DNA from: Mantamonas sphyraenae
Lineage: Eukaryota > CRuMs > Mantamonadidae
Direction: 5' to 3'
Assembly: GCA_026936335.1 (NCBI GenBank)
Contig: JAPMXV010000035.1
Span: 62,001 to 126,000, forward strand
DNA: 64,000 nucleotides
The stretch's first letter is position 1, and the number at the start of each line of letters is the position of its first letter. Below, piece after piece: positions 38,518 through 47,763 of this stretch. The notes under the pieces are model-generated. The model had not been told where the DNA came from and ran no database searches. It saw only the letters and a list, made by a program, of their open reading frames with translations. The position numbers and the translations under genes are program-made.

Positions 38518-39314
38518 GGATGAGATGCGTTGGCCAAACCTGCGACACACAACCACTCACACACACACACACATACGGTTCCACCACCTCCCACCATCCA
38601 TCCATTGCACATCCCTGTTTTTCTCATTTTCCTCATGGTTCCATGCATGCGCACATGTCACCACCAAACATCCTCAAACCTGGCTGCGCACCGGCTGCCC
38701 ACCCTCACTCAGCCAAAAACTCCAATTCAGTGTGAGTGACCATGAAGCAGCCCAGCCCACCTCCCATCTGTTCACTGGCCCATACACGCACACCTGTGTT
38801 GCCTGTGTACCCTGTGTCCCTGTGTCCTCGTGTGTCTGTGCTGCCTGTGTGCCGCCCTCTGGCTGGCCCGCTGCGCCATGGACCACATGCGCATCCGCCA
38901 GCCACACTCTCGGCGCCCCACACACGCACACACACACCTGCACATCACATACACAGCACACACGCTGCCCACATGCCCCCGTGCAGCGGTCACCCATGCA
39001 TCCATGTCCCTGGCACCTGCCTCTGGGCCGTACGCCACGCGAGCGCCTGCTTGCATGCAGCCGAAAAAATGCGCCTGCTGCAAACACGCCTCGCACACGA
39101 CGCTACGCCCACGCACACGCTTGTGTGTGCATGCATGGCGTGCACCGTGCATCCTGCATGCAGACCAGACGTATGCACTGCATGGTCGACATCCTGCACG
39201 TGTGCTGGAGCCCGTTTTGTGTGCAGCCTGGCCCAGCCAATTTGCAGCCGCCGCCAAAAAGTGCCCTCTGCTGACGCGCGTTTGACCCGCCCTTGCGGCC
39301 ACCCCAACCTGCAG
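38518..39314. promoter_or_regulatory. Divergent upstream region of AIM24 and eL21, with probable 5' UTR intron of eL21
   Basis: 797 bp. The eL21 ATG at 39315 directly follows ACCTGCAG, a good splice acceptor, and TGTGAGTGACC near 38732 is a good donor. A 5' UTR intron of about 580 nt, common in ribosomal protein genes, would explain the long gap. The region is CA-rich with several CACACA runs. Open frames here lack family support. Confidence 0.45.
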
Positions 39315-39803
39315 ATGCCCCACTCGTTCGGTAAGCGCGCTCGCACCCGTGACCTGTACTCGCATGGTCACCGCCAGGGTGGTGTGATCAAGATCTCCAC
39401 CTACCTGAAGAACTTCAAGGTGGGCCAGTATGTCGATATCAAGAACAACCCCACGCAGCAGAAGGGTATGGCGTACAAATTTTACCATGGCAAGACGGGC
39501 CGTGTGTGGAACGTGACCCCGCGCGCTGTTGGTGTTGAGGTCAACAAACTGGTGAAGCATCGCATCCTGAAGAAGCGATTCCATGTGCGCATTGAGCACG
39601 TCGTCCGCTCCCGCTGCCGTGAGGAGTTCCTGAACCGCGTCAAGGCCAACGATGCCCTCAAGGCCGAGGCCCGCAAGAACGGTCAGCCCGTGCCCTCCAC
39701 CAAGCGTGAGGTCGTTGGCAAGCCCCGTGCTGGCTTCACCGTCAAGATGAAGGGACGCAAGCCCACCTATGCTCGCCCCGCCGAGTACTCTGAGCTCTTC
39801 TAA
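39315..39803 (+). CDS. RPL21: 60S ribosomal protein eL21
   Basis: 162 residues in a single coding exon starting [20 protein letters not shown]. Conserved eL21 blocks: [80 protein letters not shown]. Length and order match the yeast and animal proteins. Strong C-ending codon bias fits high expression. Confidence 0.95.
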   Translation: MPHSFGKRARTRDLYSHGHRQGGVIKISTYLKNFKVGQYVDIKNNPTQQKGMAYKFYHGKTGRVWNVTPRAVGVEVNKLVKHRILKKRFHVRIEHVVRSRCREEFLNRVKANDALKAEARKNGQPVPSTKREVVGKPRAGFTVKMKGRKPTYARPAEYSELF

Positions 39804-39948
39804 GCAGCAGCTTTCCCCTCACTCTGCAATGAACGCACACCACGTTCCTTGTACCCACACCTTCCCCTCTCTCTCTCTCTCTCTCCCTCTCTCCTCCTCT
39901 GAAACAAGGTTCTTGTGGCGATCTCTGCATTCCTTTTCCAACATCTCC

Positions 39949-42900
39949 TCATGCACACCACTCCAACATCTCCTCACGCACACCGTCGGCAAACACATCG
40001 GCGGGGGCATTCTCCAGGGCAGTGCGCCATGTGGCCAGGTCGTCTGCACGCGAGTCCTCCTTGACCCACCACGCCTGGTACTGGCTCCACAGAAACTCGG
40101 CCTCCAGGATGTCCACCTGCAGCCCCTTGGCCTCTGCCAGCTTGCCCAACAGATAGTCCTTCTGCACACACAGACCCTTGCTGGCCAGCAGCGCCTGGTA
40201 GTCGTAGACACGACGAGCACCATCCAACCCCTTGAGGATGACAGGCTGCATGGCCAGGAAGTACTGCACCAGACGTTCGATGCCCAGTTCCACGGGCACC
40301 ACCGCACCCTTCCATCCCAACACGGCCTTGGTTTCCTTTGCGTCTGCCTTGCGTCGCTGCGGGTCAAACTTGTCGTATTCGTCCTTGACCACCAGGAAAC
40401 GATCCTCGTGGTCGTTGTCCGCCGTCACAATGAACAGCTTCTCACCATCGGCACCAGGTCCCTCCTTGTCGTTCAACTCATCGGCCAGGGCATCTGCCTC
40501 CTCCTTGGCCAGGTTGCTTGCACGCACGTCTGCCCAGTGCGTGTGGATGTACCGCACCTCCCGGCCAATCATCGGCTCCAGCACTTGCTTCACATACACC
40601 GCCAACTCCACCATGTCGATTTCCGTCGTGTCGTTGCCAATGTTGTACACCCGATCCAGCAGCTCGGGGCCCGGAAACACACTTTCGTCGCAGGTGAGCA
40701 AACTCATCTGGCCCTCGATCTGGTCTGCCACGTACGTAAACGAGCGTGTCTGCTTGCCACTGCCATACACCGTCATGGGCTTGCCCGTCAGTGCCTGGTG
40801 CACAAAGTTGGTGATCACACGTCCGTCGTCCGGGCGCATGTACTGTCCGTATGTGTTGAAGATGCGACTGATGCGCACATCACACCCTCGCTTCAGCGCA
40901 CACCGAAGCAGTGTCTCCCCAAACCGTTTGCTCTGGTCGTACTGCGATCGCTTGCCCGTAATGTTGACGTTGCCCAGGTATGTCTTGACCTGCGGGTGTG
41001 CCAGCGGGTCGCCGTAGCACTCGCTGGTGCTGGTGAAAAACACTCGCGCCCCCTTTGCCATCGCCTGCTCCATGGCCAACCGTGTGGCCTGCAGTCCCGA
41101 ACGCAGCGTGCCCACCATGTCCTTGTAGTAGAACTCCGGCGAGGCCAACGAGGCGCCCTGGTAGATGGCAAACACCTGCAGATCCTCCGCAAACTTCCAC
41201 GGCTGGCTCACGTCAAAGTTGATAAACTGGTAATTCTTGCGCCAGCGTTCCTGCGTGTAGAAGCGTCGCACGTTCTCGTCGATGCCTGCCGCCAGGTTGT
41301 CGATGGCAATCACCTGGTAGCCGTCGCTCAACAGACGACGCGTTAGGTGGGTGCACAGGAATCCTGCGCCACCCAACAGCACCACCAGCTTCTTGTCTCC
41401 GTCAATCTCCAGGGCACCACGGCCAGGGAAGCGCTTGTTGCTGTTGCTGGACGAACCCGCAGCAGCAGGCACTTCCACGGCACCCACCACAAACGCAGTC
41501 TTGTCCTCGTCCAGATGGGTCACCTGCACCACAGTGTCTGCCCCGTCTGGAAGCACCTCCACACTCTTGCTGAGGGCATCCAGAGCCTCTGGCTGCATCT
41601 CGGCCATGGTCTGCACCAGGGTACGCAGGACGTCGAGCACCTTCTCCTCGTCGGCCTCCTTGTCCTGGCCCTGCATGACTGCAGTGCCCGCCAGCTTGGC
41701 CCCAGCCACGTGGGTCTCCAGTCTGCTTGTGTCTGCCGTCACATACAACGGATCCATGTAGCCCGGCTCGGCAAAGGCGTCGGCGACACGTTCGGCCAGG
41801 GCGCCAGCGTTGCACGCATCCCAGACACACTTGGCAAAGTCGTCCAGGGCCACCACATGGTCGGCACTGGCCACGTTGAACACACGATGCTGCTCAAAGT
41901 TGACACTGAGGGGCTTGCCACGCTGGTACACGGGGGCGTAGGCCTCGGCCAACCAGCGCAGACGACGGACCACGGCGTCGACGCACGAGACGCTGACGGT
42001 GCGGTAGGCGTTGCACGACGGGTCCTTGCTGGCGTAGTCAAAGGTGTCCAGGTAGAGGGTGGGCACGGCGGTGTCATCATCGCTCTGGGCCACCACGGAG
42101 GGCACCTGGGCAAGCAGGTCACCCAACACTGTGCCATTGGCCAGGGCTCCACTCTGCCACGCCTGCGTGCCCACACACACACCAATTCGAGCAATGATCA
42201 CATCCACACCCAGTTCCCGGGAACCCGTGGAAACCCAGGCTTCGCTCGTGCGCGCGCTCTCCACGTACGCACTCTGGCTGCCGTACGCACTCGTGTACCC
42301 ACGAAACTCCTCGGGCACACTCAGAGTGTATCCATTGGCATCGGCACTGGCCATGCCCGAGAGGGCAATCTGGGAAAACCCGTCGTAGACGTCGCCATAG
42401 ACGCCGGTGCTGGACACGAGGACCATGCGGGCACCCTTGCTACCACACAGGCCCAACAGCGCTTGCATGACCTCGGGTTGCATGCAGGCCCACAGGTCGC
42501 TGCCACTCTCCTCCCATTCCTGCACTTCGGCCGTACTGGATGCCAGTGGGAACACGTACGCCTGCGCAAGGGTGCCTTGCAGGGCAACGGCGGTCAAGTG
42601 TCGGGGATCGACTTCCTGCTGCGTGTAGCCCGGGCGTCCCTCCAGTTCCACCAGCTTGCTCACACACGGGTCCACCGGTGCGTTTGGGTTGGGATTGCGT
42701 GTGCGCAGGTAGGTGACCACACATCCGCCGTCGTCGTTGTCCTTCTGCTTGTCCTGGTCCAGCAAAGAGACGAGCAGTGTGACCAGAGCCGTGCATGGCG
42801 TGCCAAACACAAGCACCCGGCGACGAGCAAGAGGCACTCCCAGTGCCCCAGCCACAGTGGCTGCATTCTCATCCCCACCACTGCTCACAAAGTATTCCGA

Positions 42901-43117
42901 CAGTGCACCCCACAGTGCCTCTTGCGTTGCCTCATCGGGTGCTGCTGCTGCTGCTGCTGGTGCTGCTGCTGCTGTTCAGCAGGGCTGCTCCCGCGGCCAC
43001 AGCCTCGGACAAACGCTGCCCACGCACGTGTTCCACAACCTCCTGCACCTTGCTGCCACTTGATTCCGACACAGAACTCATGCTCATCTTGCTGTTGCTG
43101 CTTGCACCACTGCTCAT
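39949..43117 (-). CDS. Tandem SDR protein: degenerate N-terminal SDR fused to UDP-glucuronate decarboxylase-like domain
   Basis: The start is ATG 43117 (MSSGASSNSKMSMSSVSESS). The frame changes at a CAG run around 42940; a GTGCGT...GAG intron 42931-43027 is phase-consistent but the acceptor is weak, so an indel in the repeat is equally likely. With that intron the protein is about 1023 residues. The N-terminal half is an extended-SDR-like domain with a nucleotide loop that has lost GxxGxxG (VLVFGTPCTALVTLLVSLLD) but keeps LVSSTGVYGDVYDGF. The second half is a good extended SDR: VVLLGGAGFLCTHLTRRLLS, FTSTSECYGDP, catalytic YDQSK, then RIFNTYGQYMRPDDGRVITN and RSFTYVADQIEG as in UDP-xylose synthase. 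An insert of about 60 residues (SNLAKEEADALADELNDKEG) lies near the C-terminus. Confidence 0.8.
42940..42980 (+). repeat. (CTG)n / (CAG)n run at an exon-frame junction
   Basis: Interrupted CTG repeat. On the coding strand it reads Ser in the upstream frame and Ala in the downstream frame of the tandem SDR gene, so the frame change falls in or beside it. Confidence 0.8.
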
Positions 43118-43164
43118 TCAGACCAGGGAGAGACACAGAGAGAGAGAGAGAAAGAGAGAAAGAA

Positions 43165-45237
43165 ATGGTGCCTCGACGCCCGCTGGGGCAAAGGATAGCG
43201 GACATGAGTGACGAGTGGAGTGACGAGGACGAAGAGGTGCTGCGTTGGCGCCAACAGTTCCAACTGGAGCAGGAGGAGGAGGAGTTGCGGCAGCAGATCG
43301 CCTCATTGAACGCAGAGTTGGGTCTGGAAGACGAGACGACGGCGCCGGGCTGGACGGACGAGGATCTGCATCCCACCTTTGACATCCCGGCAGAGGCAGA
43401 CGCACTGTCGTCCAGCCAGGGGATGCAACACGACGATGACGATGATGGCACAGAGGCAGGTGGGGTGGCTATGACGAGGCAACCCCAGCGTCAGCGTGGA
43501 GCAGGAGCCAGGGCGAAACGAACAGGCGGCGGCGGCGGCAGCAACGCACGTGCAGCAGCAGCAGCAGCACGTGGAGGATCAGCAGCCAGACGCAAAGGCA
43601 GCAGCAACAACAGCAACAACACAGGGAGGAAAGCAACAACAACAACAACGATGAGCAACAACACCACACACACAGGGGTCCAGGAACAGGGAAGGAAACA
43701 AGGGAGTGGCGGGAAACGGGCGGGGAGGACGAGTGGCGGCGGGGGCACCATGGGAGGCGGTGGTGGGACAGGTGGTGGTGGTGGGACACGTGGCACACAG
43801 CAGGACAAGGGGGGGTTTCAATGGGATGGGATGGAACAGGTGTTGGAACAGCAGGAGATGAACGCAGAACTGCTGGTGTTGCTGGACACCAAGGACCGAC
43901 AAATCAAAACACTCAAGGAGGAACTGGTCAAGGCCACCCATCAACTGTTGGAAGCCACCCAGGATGAAGATGCCCTCGATGAGGACTTTCGCAACGCAAA
44001 GATCAAGGAACTCGTGCGCCAGAATCGGAACCTCACCGTCGAGTTGGAGAAGCAACGGACAAAGCTTGCACGCGTGCAAAGCGAACACAAGCGCACCCAG
44101 GCACAGGCAAAGCGAGCACAACAGCAGCAGCAGCAGCAACAGCAGCAGGGATTGTCGTCGGCGGCAACCTCCTCCTCCTCCTCGGCGTCACGGGACGAGG
44201 ATGATGACACAGAGGCAGACGATGGGATCGATGCATGGAAGGAACGGTACCATCAGGTGAGCAAACAGTTGCAGGAGTATCGAGTGAGCACACAGAGTTT
44301 GAAGAGTGAGCTGGGACGAGCCACACGTGTGCTGCAACGGGAGGTGGGCGACAACGTGGACGTCTCCAAGCTACTCAAGGGCCACGAAGAGACCAACGAT
44401 GGCTGGCGTGGACGTGCACAGACCATCCAACTGCTGCGTGCTCGCATAAAGCGCATGGAGCGTGAGGCGGCGTCACCATCACACAATGACGACGGCGAGG
44501 ACGACGGCGAGGATGGAGCCACGCCACACAGCCCCAGCGGCAGTCGTGTGGATGTGGATGCCAAACAGGCGGAAACCATCGCACGCATCGAAAACACACG
44601 GCGGGAGGCCATGGAGGCGTTGGAGGAACGTGTGCAGGCCGCCGAGGAGGCCAGCGCACGATGGAAACGCAAGTATGAGGGTGCTTCATCACGCAAACAG
44701 ATTGCGGACAACGAGCTCAAACGGGTCAAGGAGCAGATTGGCGTCTTGCTGGAGAAGGAAGAGAATGACAACAAGTACGTGGAGGTGCTCAAGGCCAAGC
44801 TGGCAAAGTATGAAAAGGGTGTGGGTGGCACCGGTGCCGGTGCTTCTTCTTCCTCTTCTGGGGCTGGTGATGGCACGCGTCGGCGTGGAAGTGCTGGTTC
44901 ATCATCATCATCCTCCTCCTCCTCTTCTAGCCCGCGTCCCCTCGCTTCTGCCTCCTCAGAACGCATGCAACGCCTCATCAAACAAATCGACACCCAGGAA
45001 CGCATCATTGTCGCCCTGCGCACAGAATTGGAGGATCTCAAGGCCTCCGAAGCAGGGAGTGTGCAGGCGAGGCGTCGCGAAGCCGAGTTGCAGGCAAGCC
45101 TTGCATCCATGCAACTGGCTCTCGAACGCGCCCAGAGTGACGCCGACGAAGCAAAGACCATGCGTGCAGACTTGCGTCGTCTGCGCAAGATGAACGAACA
45201 CTTGTTGGGAGAGTTGAAGGAGAAGACGAGAGGATGA
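43165..45237 (+). CDS. CCDC13: CCDC13-like coiled-coil protein of centriolar satellites/cilia
   Basis: Single exon, start ATG 43165 (MVPRRPLGQRIADMSDEWSD) or 43204; about 690 residues. The first 230 residues are acidic then Gly/Ala/Thr-rich low complexity. The rest is coiled coil with the CCDC13 marks KDRQIKTLKEELVKATHQLL, AKIKELVRQNRNLTVELEKQ, and LQREVGDNVDVSKLLKG followed by GWRGRAQTIQLLRARIKRME, which parallels the human REVGEDINVQQLL/WRGRAQQILVLQ. The part before the C-terminus is ADNELKRVKEQIGVLLEKEE. CCDC13 in animals supports ciliogenesis and microtubule organisation, so its presence implies a flagellum. It is divergent from the SDR gene (47 bp between starts) and its stop is 10 nt from the convergent HAUS8 stop. 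Confidence 0.75.
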   Translation: MVPRRPLGQRIADMSDEWSDEDEEVLRWRQQFQLEQEEEELRQQIASLNAELGLEDETTAPGWTDEDLHPTFDIPAEADALSSSQGMQHDDDDDGTEAGGVAMTRQPQRQRGAGARAKRTGGGGGSNARAAAAAARGGSAARRKGSSNNSNNTGRKATTTTTMSNNTTHTGVQEQGRKQGSGGKRAGRTSGGGGTMGGGGGTGGGGGTRGTQQDKGGFQWDGMEQVLEQQEMNAELLVLLDTKDRQIKTLKEELVKATHQLLEATQDEDALDEDFRNAKIKELVRQNRNLTVELEKQRTKLARVQSEHKRTQAQAKRAQQQQQQQQQQGLSSAATSSSSSASRDEDDDTEADDGIDAWKERYHQVSKQLQEYRVSTQSLKSELGRATRVLQREVGDNVDVSKLLKGHEETNDGWRGRAQTIQLLRARIKRMEREAASPSHNDDGEDDGEDGATPHSPSGSRVDVDAKQAETIARIENTRREAMEALEERVQAAEEASARWKRKYEGASSRKQIADNELKRVKEQIGVLLEKEENDNKYVEVLKAKLAKYEKGVGGTGAGASSSSSGAGDGTRRRGSAGSSSSSSSSSSSPRPLASASSERMQRLIKQIDTQERIIVALRTELEDLKASEAGSVQARRREAELQASLASMQLALERAQSDADEAKTMRADLRRLRKMNEHLLGELKEKTRG

Positions 45238-45247
45238 ACAATCACAT

Positions 45248-47466
45248 TCACGTTGTCGCTGCCATTGCTCGCTGCTGGTCCAGGGCAAACACCATGGAAC
45301 GTTCCATGTGTTCCAGAGTGCTGGCTTGCTTCATGAGGGCATACGCCTGCTGCAGTTCCTTTGTCTCGGCGGCCATTTGCGCGTCCAACTCGACCACCAC
45401 GTCTGCAAACTGCTCCACTTGGGGCACATGTGATCCCACCACGTCGCCAATACTGTTGAGCAGCGCTTGGCTACGACGCAGCTCCTTCAACAGCTCCCGG
45501 TCATTCACCTGCACGTGGCTCAGGGGCATCCGTTGTCGGTTGGCTTCCACAGCAGCACCCAGCTCGCCATAGTTTGTCAGCAGTGCCCCCAACGATTCAC
45601 CCATCAGGGCCATGTTCTCGTGCTGCACTGCACAGAATGCTTCCAGACGCGCCAGGTGGTTCTGTCGTGTGATCTGCATCCGCGTCTCCTTCAACGCCTT
45701 GCGTTCGTCTTCCAACTGGCACCACACGTCGTACAGCATCCTCTCCGCCTTGTTCTCCTCCACCGCAAACTCGCTCTGTGTCATCACGTTGACAAAACAC
45801 CATTGCAGCAGCTGGTTTCGACTCATTGTCAGCTGCTCCTCCACACTCCCACCCCGTTTCTCGCTGATCTTCTTGCTCTTTGCCTTGATCTTGCGTGGCT
45901 TCACGACGTCCGTGCTGCTGGTGTTCCCGACGCCACTCTTGCTGCTCGTGGCGCTGCTTGTGCTCGTGTTGTGACCCCTCTTCTTGCGTGTGCTCCGTGC
46001 GGGCGTTCTGGTTGTTGTGGTCCCTGTACGTCCCGTCTGCTTGCGTCCCGTGGACGGGGTCTTGTGTGCGTAGCGGTTGAACCGTGCCGAACCGTACACA
46101 GCCGCACTGACCCCGCTGCTGTCCAAGTCCACCGCCTTGGCCGGTGTCCGCTCCGCAAACGAATCCGACAACCGTTGTTCCACACTCAGCGCACTTGCAT
46201 TGTTGTTGCCGTGTCGGCTGCTGTTGCCACTACGATCCAATGCACGTGAACCTCCCGCTCGTGCCACCCCCGTTGTCCCTCCAGCCACCGCCCTGCTCTT
46301 GGCTGCACTCCGAGGTCGCTTGCGTGTGGTCGTCGACTTCTTCTTGCCCGTCGATCGCTTCTTGGCATACCGATCAAACTTCTTACCACCAGCACCACCA
46401 CCTGTCCCTGTGCCTGTGCTGTGCTTGCTACTACTCTTGCCCACAGGGGTCTTTGTTGCTGCCTTGCTGCCATTGTTGTCCCGCCTGCCCACGGCACGCT
46501 CCTGCCTCTGCATGGCTTCTCTGCGCTCCATTCGCTGTCGCTGCTCCACAGCCACTTCGATGGTGGGCGATGTGGCCACTGGCAATGCAAAGTGCTTGGA
46601 CGTGTCCACCCCCCCCGCTGAATCCGATGCAAACGAAGCCCCAATGCTCACTGCATGCCCTGGTTCCTCCCCTCGTCTTTCAATCAAGCTCTCGTCCATG
46701 TCAAACGTCACATCCACCGTACTCTCGTAGGGTGTCCTGCTCCCGAGTCCACCCCTCCATGCCAACTCGTCCTCCTCTTCCTGCACCTCCTCATCCTTCT
46801 GTCCCATCCTCGCTCTTCCATTGCCCGCAGGTGTCACTCTCGGTGTGCCTTCGCCCATGTCAAACAACCGCTTCCGCAGCTTCCGCACAGGCGAGCCGGG
46901 TGTCTTTGCCCCCTCGCCTCCTCCTCCCACGCTTCCAAACAGACTCTGACCAAACCGACGCAACACTTCATCCTCCTCATCCTCTTGATCCTCCTCCTCC
47001 CCGTTCCCATTCCCCTCCTGTCGTTGCTGTGCCTCATCACTCGCACGCTGCTCGGCCACCCGCTTGGCCAATTTCCCGCCACTCAGCGTGTGCAGGTGAT
47101 TCTGAAGAGCCGATGGGTTGGCCAGGAAGCCCGAAAAGGCATCCAATGCACTTTGTGGCCCGTCTTGTTCGTTCCCCGTGCTCTTGCTTCCTCCCATGAA
47201 GCTGCCCTCGCTGCCAAACGAGTTGTCCACACGGCCCTCCTTCGACGCCTCTGCATGCCCGATGCTCGACATGCTGCTGTCCCGCGATGCCACAAACGCC
47301 TTGTCCACCGTACGGTCTGTATCGAATCGCCCCACGCCGTTCGTTTCCACCCCAGTGTCAGTGCCTATTGGGCCCCGCCGTCCCAGGATCTTGGGAAATT
47401 TGGCGCGCCAAACTCACCCGAGCGTGCAGACGTCCCGCTCGTGTCCACCGATCTGTTAGGTGTCAT
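45248..47466 (-). CDS. HAUS8: HAUS8/AUG8-type augmin subunit (QWRF-like)
   Basis: Predicted exons 47418-47466 (MTPNRSVDTSGTSARS) and 45248-47364, joined by a 53-nt GTGAGT...TAG intron with matching phase; about 721 residues. The N-terminal 500 residues are disordered, basic and Ser/Thr-rich, as in the microtubule-binding tail of HAUS8/AUG8 (KKFDRYAKKRSTGKKKSTTT, ARFNRYAHKTPSTGRKQTGR). The C-terminal helical domain has the QWRF-like motif NQLLQWCFVNVMTQSEF followed by AERMLYDVWCQLEDERKALK and an antiparallel helix. Augmin nucleates branch microtubules in the spindle. The longest open frame would begin at a GTG, which I do not use as the start. Confidence 0.72.
47399..47412. promoter_or_regulatory. 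Perfect E2F/DP-type palindrome TTTGGCGCGCCAAA
   Basis: 14-bp perfect palindrome matching the E2F consensus on both strands, inside the predicted first intron and about 55 bp downstream of the HAUS8 ATG (47466). The placement beside a mitotic gene suggests cell-cycle control. Confidence 0.5.
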
Positions 47467-47763
47467 GCCATCGCATCATGTGCATGCGTGGGTGGTGTGG
47501 AGATGGCCACATGTCCAAGAGGTGTCAGTGTATGCCTCCCATGCAGCCTTCCGGACGCCGAAAAGGGCAAACGCACTGGGAGAACGAGCGGGCAAACGCT
47601 GCTGCCGCAGGTGAGACCCCTTCCAATGCCAATTTTTGGGCAGGAGTGACAGGTTGCACAGGTCTGGCGCTCACAAAGCCCCTTTTACTCTTTGCAGGGG
47701 TGGACATGGACGCACACGGCCGTGTTAGGGAATTTGTTTGGCTCGCCTCGAGCTCCCACTCCC

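Noticed and set aside
41347-43164. Very long + strand open frame joined to the start of CCDC13
   Set aside because: It is antisense to the well-supported SDR gene, with His/Val/Gln-rich composition typical of an opposite-strand shadow. The family match begins only after 43165.
47273-47350. HAUS8 start at GTG 47350
   Set aside because: It is not an ATG. A short ATG exon (47418-47466) with a good GTGAGT donor joins in phase, and an internal ATG at 47272 is also available.
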